A DNA stretch of 64,000 bases from Leguminivora glycinivorella. Its lineage: Eukaryota; Arthropoda; Insecta; Lepidoptera; Tortricidae. The translations under genes and the position numbers were made by a program. This document shows positions 43,401-53,540 of this stretch, in pieces. The notes beneath the pieces are model-generated. The model worked only from the letters and a program-made list of their open reading frames with translations. It was not told the origin of the DNA and ran no database searches. The stretch lies in contig NC_062980.1 of NCBI RefSeq assembly GCF_023078275.1, positions 1,744,001 through 1,808,000 of the forward strand, in the 5' to 3' direction. Position 1 is the stretch's first letter. Each line of letters starts with the position of its first letter.

Positions 43401-43792
43401 GGGGCGAAGGTTTAATTCTCATAGAAAATTTGAATTTCGCGCTAAGATTTGGTAGATTCGTGGGTTGGAAAAAAGTCTACTTAAGTTGCCAAAAAATTAC
43501 ACGTCATATTGGCCAGGGGGGGGGGGGGGGGGGGGTCCTGAAAATATCACCAAAGATCACCATGGGGGAGGGGGGGGTCTAAAATAAGCCAAAAACGTAT
43601 GACGCGATTAATGGACGCCCCCTAGGATGTAATTTTTATATATATATGTAGTAATAATTCTTTTGAAATATAGAAAATAACCTTTAAAAAAAAAAACTAG
43701 GATTGAAGAAGCTAGTGGTTCTGAGTAGAAATACCATATATTTTAAAAAAATAACATATTTCATAAAAGTGGCGAAAAAAAAAGAAATGCTC

Positions 43793-44058
43793 AGGTACGT
43801 TTTTTTCTTAGACTTTATCTGTCTACGGAGTTACATAATTATGTCTTTGTACCTACTAATCGTTTTTCGTAACGTACTCGCTATCGAGTGGCGTAATGCT
43901 AGCATTGCACTTACATACCCCATGTCTGAAGGTAACGTCCGTGAGGGGTCATTCCCACGCATATTTGGGTCAGTGGGCAAGCGTGTGACCGAAATAGGCG
44001 ATGTCGGTCTGTGTCACTGGCTAGGCTTATGAACTGAGAATAATTTGTTAGGTTTTAA
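43793..44058. other. Unassigned
   Basis: No protein-like features. The 109-codon frame over 43703-44032 crosses the end of M-A and is not a gene. Confidence 0.4.
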
Positions 44059-44062
44059 TTAA

Positions 44063-44279
44063 GGTACAGCGGGGCAAATCTCGACGGGGGTGGGGGCGAT
44101 TGTAACTGATCCATTTTTTCCATTATTACACTATGATGTTGAGTTCTACATGTATCCACTGAACACGCCTACCATATATAACCGGTAGATACTCTATTTA
44201 ATAATGCAAACATTGTAAAACATGAAAAAATGGATGAGTTACATTTGCCCCCTCCAGTCTAGATATGCCCCGCTGTACC
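44063..44279. mobile_element. TTAA-flanked MITE (217 bp)
   Basis: TTAA at 44059-44062 and 44280-44283. Long inverted ends of about 55-60 bp start 'ggtacagcggggcaaatct' and end with the complement of 'ggtacagcggggcatatct'. The TTAA duplication points to a piggyBac-type transposase. Confidence 0.85.
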
Positions 44280-44326
44280 TTAAAGATTATTGGGAATTTT
44301 GTCACACTTTTCAGTTTCTGACCACG

Positions 44327-44464
44327 TTAAGTGCGTTTTCACATTATCCGATCCGATATCAGAAGTAGGACCGATATCCCATAGATTTATATTTAAGCTG
44401 CCATCTTTTATTTGTGCCTTTGAAATCCTTCCGACATCCGATATCTGATCGGATGATGCACTAA
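44327..44464. mobile_element. M-T MITE, copy 2, right end shortened
   Basis: The left end is complete. The right end lacks about 11 bases of the terminal repeat ('gatgatgcactaaa'). Confidence 0.75.
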
Positions 44465-44661
44465 ATCTTGCGAAAAAATAGAAATGGTGCTATTTTTTTT
44501 ATAATAGCAACACTTACTGTTCTACAAAAGTGACTCAATGGTAGCCACATTGCAAAACTGTTTATATAAACGATGGCGCCCCTATTTTTTTCTACTCTTT
44601 TTTTAACAGGTTGTGCAAACTAGTATCTAAAGATGTGGTCATGATTAGAGTCTGAGAACAA

Positions 44662-44965
44662 AGATTAAATTATTTCCATAGAAAATATTTTTGATTTGTA
44701 TTTTAAGTAGTCACACTACTATTATACTTCATAAACATGAAATAAATGTCATATATAAAGAAAAAGTGACCATGGCCTCCAAGTATCCCGAGCTGGGGGC
44801 CGATTTTTGAGTCTCACTGTCACTAAAATACCGGTTGAAAACGGTGAATTGCCTATTATTTTCAGTGACAATTTTCTGAATTCGAACGCCGTGAGACTCA
44901 AAAATCGGCCACCTGAAATCGAACCAGCGTCCTCCGTTTACCGGCCTTTACAGGGGGCCACGAGC
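44662..44965 (-). mobile_element. SINE-C copy, degenerate, with MITE inserted in the head
   Basis: Body shared with 33936-34003 ('aagtagtcacactacta'). The head region 'gaaatcgaaccagcgtcc' is a degraded B box. A 113-bp MITE splits it. Confidence 0.65.
44798..44910. mobile_element. 113-bp MITE in SINE-C
   Basis: Perfect 20-bp inverted ends, 44798-44817 'ggccgatttttgagtctcac' with its complement at 44891-44910. A weaker inner repeat is 'cagtgacaattttc' against 'ctgtcactaaaat'. Confidence 0.8.
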
Positions 44966-45668
44966 CTTCAGAAATGCCTGAGTTTAGTCACAGATTTTAC
45001 TTAACTCTTCAAGCTCAAGTCTGAAATCTCGAGACTAATTATCAACTGCACCAAACACTACAAAGCTGCCAAGAACGCGGAAATCAAACGAAAATACATA
45101 ACAGAATTACATAATTTAAAAGTGTGTGCTCCACAGAATCGCTAGCGGGAACAATTTAGGTTAAAATATAAGGATCTTGCATAAGAAAACGAAGAGGGGA
45201 GCCACCCCACTGTATCTCCGTTTTTAGTATTTTAGTAAGTTCAGGGGGGGAATTACCCCCGAGGGTGGGTAGAGGGTGGAGGGGGCAAGATGTTGATGTT
45301 TCTTAGTTTTATATTACTGCTGTACTTTATTATTTGTGTTAGTGTGTTTGTGTTTTATTTGGAGTGTGAGTGAGATTACGATGGCACTATGCAGATGCGG
45401 GTTTCATGAAACGGGTGGTTTTTTATTTGGCTCGTAAGGGCTGGGGGTAGTTCGGTTTTAGTGTCGGGTATTGATCCGGATGTGGAGTTTAGATTTGGTA
45501 ATTGCCGATGGATGCTGCGCTTTTGGCGGTTTTAAGCGGTTTTCGATCGTGATTAAAATTAGCGTTGTGCATAGTGGTAGGCTAAGTAAGTACATATCAT
45601 TAGTATAGTATTTTTTGAGTAAGTATAGAAAGCCAAGGTAATAAAATAGCGACCCATTTCTTAGGGCG
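44966..45668. other. Unassigned; G-rich patch
   Basis: A G-rich patch at 45243-45290 ('gggtgggtagagggtgga'). No gene. Confidence 0.4.
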
Positions 45669-45816
45669 TAAGTGCATTTTCACATTATCCGATCCGATAT
45701 CGGATGTCGGAAGGATTTCAAAGGCAAAAATTAAAGATGGCGGCTGAAATGTATAGGACATCGGTCCTACAATTTCTACATCCGATATCGTATCGGATAA
45801 TGTGAAAACGCATTAA
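45669..45816. mobile_element. M-T MITE, copy 3, inverse
   Basis: Ends 'taagtgcattttcacatta' and 'taatgtgaaaacgcatta'. The interior 'aaagatggcggc' is the complement of the middle of the other copies. Confidence 0.85.
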
Positions 45817-48143
45817 GGGTATTCACTATGATTACAATAAATACATTTTTTTTTAAAAACACGCCATAAGTATACTCGTGTTATGTAGGTAAATAAAGTT
45901 TCTTAAGAAATGTGAGGTACTTCATTACGAAAGAATTTTTAGTAGCTAAGTACCCAAACCTTATGGAACCAAAGTTTGTATGTTTGAAGCGTAATATAGA
46001 CTTTAAATTACCAATATAAAATGAATTTATTTTTACTGTATTCATTCAATAAATTAACAATAAGTTCAAAAATTCAACAACTTTTAATGTTAATATTGGT
46101 GTTCAAATACACAGCTGTGTAAAAAAAAATCAAACATTTTATAAGACTTTTTTTGAGTCATCTTGTATGTCCGCAGTCAATAACCATGTGGGAGGCAAAG
46201 CTAAAAATACTAAAAATAAGTAGGTACTTTAGATCTTACCGTGACCCAACAAGTTAGGTACATACTAAGCCAACTTCAAATTAATTTATCCAGAAAGCTT
46301 GTTACCAACAATCAAAAGGGCTCTTGTACTCATTTTGTGGTTTAAATAAGTTACACGTGTTCGCTTTACAAAGCGATAACACAACCTTCTGAATCATATA
46401 AAAGACTTCTGTTTTTATTTCATACACACGTCAAAAATCAGATTGGCACAACCTAAATGGAAACGGCGATGAAAAATTAAAAAAAAAATGGATAACCCAC
46501 AAAACGGTGCGCTAAAAAATTCGGCGTATTTTTACCGATCTTTATTTGCTTTTACGAGCTAGTGAAAACGAGAGTGGCTGAAAAAATACGTCACTATTCC
46601 TATCGTGCGGCGGAAAAAAGAAAAAATGGCGAACGGCCGTTGAGAGCGAGAGTTCTATTTTCAAATTGCTCGGACCGACGGCGTTTTTTACTTTTTTTAC
46701 CGGTTTTTTCGGACATGTGTTGCCGGTGGAAAAATGCCGATTCAGAACTGTTATTAGTTTTCATTCACTCATTCACTCACCTGTGCCGCTGTGTGTTCAT
46801 CTGAAACAGAGGAAAAGCGTCGGTTAGTTATTAAAATATAAAAAGGTTTGTTATCTGATATTTTCATTTCTGAACAAAAAATTAAAAAATCATAATATAT
46901 CTAGTATGAATAACAGTTTTCAAAATTGTATTGAACTTAAATTAGGAACATAATTTAAAATATGAACGAAACAAATCGTTCGTAAAGTTTTAGTTTGGGA
47001 ACAGAAATTTCGAAGAGAGTCGTTAGGATCATATTTATTTTGTATTATACTTTTAGTTCCCTGCCATGCCATTAATAATTATGTTATTAAAGTCTTACTC
47101 TAATAAAGGCAAGGCATTTTACTGATTGAGAGAGTTCGTAAGTTCATAATTATTTTATTGCAGATGCCAAATGTAAGACATTCCATATCATCAGTAGTTA
47201 TCTTCCATTTTGTTTGAGTCTTGCTTTTTGGATTAAATGCGTCCCAGAATATCCTCTCGTGCAGCAAGATGCCTCACACCAATTCAACTAGAATTAAAAA
47301 GTGCGTCAATAAGAAATATACGCATAGATTTATAGTGCCCCCGTCGAGCCTTGTTTGGTTTCAGTTTCAATTTAACTAAAAAAAACAGTTTTGGAAATTG
47401 TTGGAGGATAATTAATTATAAAAACTGTCTCTTGACTATTTATTTACTTTTGACAAAAAAAATTTTTTTTGGGAAAGTTTAAAAAGCGTCTCAACTCCCG
47501 TCGCTGTGCCGACGGCGGAGTAAAGACCTTTTCTTTTTGCCCGCCCCCATTCATTGGCCGATTTGCCGTTCTATTTTTGAATATTTCAACTTTCGCGCGC
47601 TACTTACGGATGCGTTTTCGAAATGGAACAATGTGTTCCAATTTCAAACTTATTTTGGGATGTTTCAAACCGTTATAATAGGCACCTATGTAAAGGAAAA
47701 CAGTTATTATTATTTTAGATTTTGTACAAATGAGTAGGTGCTTGAGTAAATTACTGTAAGCAACTGATTAACTACTTATTAATTTACTAATTTGTTACCT
47801 AAATATTAAAAAATCTTACGTAACATTATTAAAGGAAGAAAATAAGCAATTTTAAGGTTTCTTTGACCTTTAAAACATTTATAGTTATAAATTTAATAAT
47901 AGACGTATATGCGTCGTAGGTTGGGAGGTAGGTAGGAACACGAACATTTGAAAAGATTCTACTTACTACTAAAATCATCTGCCATCATAATATGATAAAA
48001 TCTGCAAAATAGCGTATTCTTAATCTTAGAGGCCAGCAAAGCACTAGCCTAACACGGTAGTTAATAAGAATAACCTACAGACCTCAAAGTATCTGTGCTC
48101 AATGCCCAATACTTTGAAGCCCAATGAAAAACCTTAGTCTGGT
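45817..48143. other. Unassigned AT-rich sequence
   Basis: About 2.3 kb. Open frames at 46562-46804 and 47469-47737 have no recognisable domain, initiator context or paired exon signals, so I do not call them. A host exon or promoter here cannot be excluded. Confidence 0.35.
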
Positions 48144-48260
48144 TTTTTTTTTACTATGGATAGGTAGACGTTTAACCACGATCACACCTGATGGTAAGTG
48201 ATGATGCGGTCTACGGTGGAGCACGCTTACCTATGAGATACCTATTTACTCTTGCTCTCC
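48144..48260. repeat. Rpt-V copy 2
   Basis: Matches 14462-14575 almost base for base in the central 90 bases. Confidence 0.75.
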
Positions 48261-48359
48261 TATTCCTATTTACTCTATTTATATTGTGTGTCAGTGTTCT
48301 TCTTTGTCGTCAGACTCTAATAGACCCATTATATCATGCCGCATAGCCAAGACACCAAT

Positions 48360-48545
48360 CATATTTTTTTTATTAGCCCGCTATAGTCCCACTGCTGGGC
48401 AAAGGCCTCTCCCCTTGATTTCCACAACTCCCTCTGCATGGTGTGCTTTTTCAGGCCAGTCACTCATAAAGGTGTCCAAGTGGTTCCGCCATTTTCGCCT
48501 AGGTCTGCCACGTCCCCGCTTCTTTGTCGTCATGGGTTGCATTGC
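48360..48545 (-). repeat. LINE 3' fragment
   Basis: 'cactgctgggcaaaggcctc' and 'ccaagtggttccgcca' are typical of lepidopteran LINE 3' regions (RTE/CR1-like, by resemblance). The 87-codon plus frame is antisense noise. Confidence 0.5.
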
Positions 48546-48555
48546 ATAGCTTCTT

Positions 48556-48892
48556 CTTCTTCAACCTAGCGTTTTCCCGGCCTAGCGCCAGGGTCCGCTA
48601 AAATACGGGAGCCTGGGGTCCGCTTTGACAACTAATTCCAAGATTTGGCGTAGGCACTAGTTTTACGAAAGCGACTGCCATATGACCTTCCAACCCGAAG
48701 GGTAACTAGGCCTTATTTGAATTAGTCCGGTTTCCTCACGATGTTTTCCTTCACCGAAAAGCGACTGGCAAATTTAATATCAAATGACATTTCGCAGTTC
48801 AGAAAAACTCATTGGTACGAGCCGGGTTCGAACCCGCGACCTCCGGATCGAAAGTCGCACGCTCTTACCGCTAGGCCACCAGCGCTTCAGTT
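48556..48892 (-). mobile_element. SINE-B copy, minus strand, near full length
   Basis: B-box complement 'gggttcgaacc' is near 48823-48833. The A-box side is 'ctcttaccgctaggccacc', and the 3' end is at the left near TTC repeats. Confidence 0.85.
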
Positions 48893-49965
48893 GCATTGCA
48901 TTGCATAGTACTTACAAATATTTTTTTAGTTCCTAAAAGATGATTAAAATGTATTCACGTTGAAGTCTGCTTTGGTTCATATTATCGTCTCCTTAAATGT
49001 TAGATTAGTCAAATGATGCGCCATCGCGAATGGCACAATCTATTGCCCATATATCGTTTATACCAAAAATAAATTTATCACAAAAAGCATGAATAAGGTA
49101 ACGGACCCAATCATGGACATTTAAGGAAAATTTTCGCCCACTCATAAATGTAAAAATTCTACCGCTAAGCTTTAAATCTTGAATGTCCTATCCTTCTTTT
49201 ACATTTCAAGCGTATTGCACAATAGTTTCTTCAAAACAAATTAAAACTTAGGTTTTTTTCTCCAATTATGGACGGCAGTTCTCTCATCCCCCATTATGGA
49301 TTAAGTTTAAAATTTTACTTTTAAAGCTGATACTCAATGAGTCAATTTTATATACCATAAATACAATTAGTTTGAGTTATTTTAACATAGGATTGTTTCT
49401 TGTAAATTTTGGTTTTGTAAATTGTTCCTTGTCCATCATAGTTTTTTCGTTCCAGTAATGGACACTCGAAAATAAATTTCTTTATAAAACAAACTAGTAT
49501 GTTTTATATTATCTCATGCTTAATGGTAAGTAAAACGCATTCAAGTTTACACCGAGTGAACTGAACATTACTAAGAATTCGTCTTGATATTTTTTTCAGT
49601 CTGATGAATTTTATCTTGTCGCCAAATCCTTCAGAAATAACCGAATTAATTGAGGCCATTTTATGGTAGTGGACGCTTATTTTTAAGGATTTGTGTTTTT
49701 TTGTCATAATTTGTCCATTATGGGCTATTTTACATATTAAGTAGTTTGTAATGGATTATGAGTGAAAATGTGTTGTTGTGCTGAATAAAAATAAATAAGA
49801 ATGGTTAGTTCGCTGATGAGGCATCAGGGTAGTGGAGGCCATTTTTAGCGTATATGTAGTTTGTAATGGTTACTGGTTTTATGCTGGTTTTTCTATTACG
49901 GATGTTTATACCACTGATTGATCCTATTCGATTTGATATTTTGATCGAGTTATAAAATTATGAAA
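48893..49965. other. Unassigned; recurring 'aatggac'-like motifs
   Basis: Related short motifs recur through 49110-49900 ('atcatggacattt', 'attatggacggc', 'gtaatggacactc', 'gtagtggacgc'). This may be an eroded element. The 67-codon frame at 49504 (minus) is not protein-like. Confidence 0.4.
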
Positions 49966-49977
49966 TGATGTATCAAA

Positions 49978-50142
49978 AAAAAATGTTTTTTATCATGCAG
50001 AAACGTCTGCGAGCGATATTACATATTTTTAAAGTAAAGGAAAAATGGAAAAAATCACACCTGCCGGCAAGGCCAGAGGTCGCAGGTTCGAGTCCTGCCG
50101 GAGGTGTGAATTTTTCCATTTTTCCTTTAATTTAAAAATATG
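49978..50142 (-). mobile_element. SINE-D copy with inverted 5' end (foldback)
   Basis: 42-bp arms 50021-50062 and 50102-50143 are inverted with two mismatches around a 39-base tRNA-like centre with B box 'ggttcgagtcc' near 50085-50095. The left side continues into the family tail ('gcagacgtttctgcatgata' on the minus strand) and A-run. A 12-base duplication 'tgatgtatcaaa' flanks it (49966-49977 and 50143-50154). Confidence 0.8.
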
Positions 50143-50154
50143 TGATGTATCAAA

Positions 50155-52335
50155 GTTATTGTAGTATTTGGTAATAAGCTTGGCTTTAAATATTGTGGTT
50201 CATCCTGAAAAATAAAGGTTACTTAAGTTTGATCTGTGTTTTCTATTTAATAAGACAAACATAAATATATCACAACTGTTGTGTGTTGGTAATTGCTTAC
50301 CATCAGGCGATTCATCTCTTTTGTCTCTTTTCTTCCTAATTCAAAGTTTGATATACGACGAAAATTGAAACGATAATATGAATACGATTATATGCAGTGA
50401 CATTTATTCAAACAAATACTACATTTGTCACTAACATATCCTATCCATGTTAAATCCAGAACTTATATCTGACATGGGATAAACTTCGAATCATGCAACC
50501 ATAAAAAAGAATGTCTTCATTTTATATTTCATATTACCTTACGCTTCATACGTTCCAATATCGAATTTATAATTATATATACGAAGTCCGCATTACATAA
50601 AAAAATATTTTAAAATATAAATATACTTTAAAATTGGGCGGCCATTTAAGCTTCCATTATGATTACGGTCGGAATGAGCGTATGTGACGCACACACGCGC
50701 GCGGATTAACGGGCACATAGAAAAAAGTAAATAGTGATAAAAAAGCCACATTTTATTATGAGCCGATTGGAGTGTGAGTATCGGTTGGTACAGGCTGTTG
50801 CTTTTTTCTGAGACTTTTTTTTGGTAAGGGTATGTTTTATGTCATAATTATATAATTATGAGATGTGACCCTATAGCTAGAATTTAGCAAGTAAACTCTG
50901 GAATCTAATAAGTAGTTATAATATTTTAAAATTATATAAAATTTGATGACTGCTTGTTTACTGAATATGTAAACTGAATTGAAATATATTTTAAACATTA
51001 TATTCATTTAAGTAATAGAAAAATGCCTCATTATAAACAAAGGAAAGCCAAGTTAACATTTGTTTCAGAAAAAAGTTCATAGACATCTTATTATATTTTA
51101 TAATTTTATTATATACACAAAATAATACTTATATTTTTAGAGGTTTACTAAAATAACAATTATACCTATACGTGTTATTGCAATTGCAATTTCCCCACAA
51201 CAGGATGCATTCAATATCACCAATTGCATTTCCTATTAAATAATATTATCACAAAAAAAGATAATTATAATAAAACAATAAAAATCGGGACATCCTGTGC
51301 ATACGGAAAAAAGCACTTGTATTAGTGCGTACGTACACGATCGCGTCTGTGTAAGTCAACTGTCGATGTGTGCGTATCGAGGTCACATGCATTGTACACC
51401 GAGAGGAGGCAGTGACGCAACTTATGTGAAAAAACAAAATTATCGTTTTCGAGAAATTGGAAAGTCGATTTTGTAACGCGATGACGCGTTAGGTTGGAAT
51501 TGACATTTGATTGCATGTTGCAGTGTTAATGTTTTAGGTGTTATAACGCTTCGATTCACCGATAACAAAATATAAAATTTTTTTTTTTTAATATTGTCAT
51601 AAATCTAAAAAACCGGTGAATATTGTTTGTCGTTATTTATGTTTATTAAGAATACAACTTGTGTCACAGGTTTTTATGTAGCTCGTGAATTATTTTAAAC
51701 AAGAGAAGTACGAGAAAATGTCTAAGAAATAAAAACATATTTGACTATTGTTTTATTAACACACATGTTTATTAGAAGTTATGTAAAGCAACGCTGTTTC
51801 TATGACTTCAAATCTCTAGGTAAGCAACGTTCTTAAACATACAAGTATTATCACCATAAAGGATGCATGAATAAAGTGATTTACCTATTATATGTTGTAA
51901 TTAGTAAAATATAGAGGTATTTTGCTGAATTAAATTTCATTTTAATAAGGTTTTGAGTGCACCTGCCAATGCTTTCATATTTGGAGGTCTCATCTAGTTT
52001 GCCGACCGAAAATTAACCTGAATATCCAGTATGCAGACTACAATTATGAAATAAAATGTTTATAGCTCAATTATGTTGTTTTTAGTGGGTTTATGACTTG
52101 TTTTGGCGTATATTTTAAGTTTATGTTGTTTAAAAAGCACTTACCTATATTTCGATTATGACGAATACTTCGAAATACGTTTAAACAAGTGGTTTGGATA
52201 TTAATAATAAACATCCTTTCAAGGCAAATTTAATATGCTTTTTAGGGGTTTTTGAATGAATGAATGAATGAATTTATTCATAAATGGTACATTTACAAGT
52301 CAATTGCTTATATACGTATACATGTTCGAATGTAT
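50155..52335. other. Unassigned AT-rich sequence
   Basis: Short retroposon-tail echo near 50290 ('gcttaccatcaggcgattc'), a TGAA repeat at 52255-52273 and possible tail 'tttattcataaatggtac' at 52275. Frames at 51249-51516 are not protein-like. Confidence 0.4.
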
Positions 52336-52546
52336 GTCCGGGTTCGAATCCCGGTAAGGGCATTTATTTGTGTGATGAGCACAGATATTTGTTCCTGAGT
52401 CATGGATGTTTTCTATGTATATAAGTATTTGTATATTATATATATCGTTGTCTGTGTACCCACAACACAAGCCTTCTTGAGCTTACCGTGGGCCTCAGTC
52501 AATCTGTGTAAGAATGTCCTGTAATATTTATTTATTTATTTATGTT
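52336..52546 (+). mobile_element. SINE-A copy, truncated at the B box
   Basis: Begins 'gtccgggttcgaatcccgg' (B box 52341-52351) and then follows the family to '(attt)n'. Very close to the copy at position 1. It lacks the A box. Confidence 0.85.
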
Positions 52547-53379
52547 TATTTTTTACTAATATGAGAATAGTTGAGACATAATAAATAATTTAGCTGTACA
52601 TACCTTTACAATACAAGGAATTGATTTTAGTCCATAAGTGTATATTCAATTTTGTAACAAATCATTATTTGCACATAAGTGTTAATCGAAGTCAATCATT
52701 CAAATCATTTTGTAGTAGTATCTCTCAGTAGATATACTAATATAAAATGGCTATTTACTTTTAAGTATTGTTACTCTTATGTTCTAGCTATAAATGGGAA
52801 TTAGTCCCAGCATATAGGTTATAGATATCGCACCACCATTATTTGGTTCTTGAATCCGATATATGCCTTCTATTTCTCAATAAAAGCATGTACACAAGTC
52901 CTCAAAAGGTTCAACAAAATGTGACATTATAACTGCACATCATTCAATTCGGTACTCAGCCAATTTGCGAAATGTGTCAAATAAATCCCGCTGACGGCCG
53001 TTAGTCATCTCGCGCATTCATCTCGTTTAATGCTGCGCCGGTCGCGGTGAAATTCAGGTCAGCCTTTAAGGCGTTATTGTTTTGCGATGTTAGTGTGTCT
53101 GAGTGCATGCTCATATTGGGCGTATAGCGGGGCGGAGCGTCAAACAATAGAAGTTCATACGAGTGTCCTGAGTCGACGCTGCATAGATTATATGCACGCT
53201 CGCCCGCCACGCCGCACGCCCCGCCGAACGCTCCGCACCAAGCGTCCACTCAGGCACAGTATAATAAAGAGTACTATCGTACAGAGTGGCCACTTCCGCT
53301 CCGCGCTGAAAGTGTCTCCCACCCCCTCTCGGTTACCTCACTGTTACCGCCTGTCAAAACCGCGAACAGTCGACCTGTC
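52547..53379. other. Unassigned; GC-rich island at 52.98-53.34 kb
   Basis: The frame at 53087-53434 has an Arg-rich, low-complexity composition ('RPPRRTPRRTLRTKRPLR') and overlaps antisense frames, so I do not call it a gene. Probably an old repeat. Confidence 0.4.
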
Positions 53380-53540
53380 ATATTTCACTCATACTGCTCT
53401 AAGGTTAACTGGAAGAAATCCCTTAATGGGATAAGTTCGCCTTTGTACAAATGATGTGTGTGTTCTTTTTTTCTTTACTGTGTGTGTTCTTATCTTTGTA
53501 CAATAAAGTGTATTACTACTACTACTACTACTACTACTAC
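53380..53540 (+). repeat. LINE tail with (TAC)n
   Basis: 'ggttaactggaagaaatccc', 'gggataagttcgcctttgta' and 'caataaagtgtatt' run into (TAC)n at 53512-53540, a typical non-LTR 3' end with simple-repeat tail. Confidence 0.65.

Larger units (their letters stand above)
41363..43622. mobile_element. M-B DNA element inside M-A
   Basis: Inverted ends 'gggggcgtccattaatcgcg' and the complement at 43599-43622, each flanked by TA (41361-41362 and 43623-43624). Subterminal 'atatcaccatgggg' motifs occur near both ends in the same orientation, with long G-runs. The right one includes a run of 20 G at 43516-43535. No transposase frame was found. Confidence 0.75.
41139..43792. mobile_element. M-A element, copy 2, containing nested insertions
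   Basis: Ends 'gagcatttctttttttttg' and 'aaaaaaagaaatgctc', with subterminal 'ctcactgggagacaaaaag' as in copy 1. A second element (M-B) splits it at 41363-43622. Confidence 0.75.

Noticed and set aside
43703..44032. 109-codon frame as a gene
   Set aside because: It starts inside the end of M-A and has a mixed, low-complexity translation with no family resemblance.
46562..46804. Possible host exon
   Set aside because: Begins without a clear start context, no recognisable domain and no convincing splice pair; left unassigned.
53087..53434. 115-codon frame as a host gene
   Set aside because: Arg/Pro-rich low-complexity composition in a GC-rich repeat-like patch, overlapping antisense frames, and running into a LINE tail with (TAC)n.
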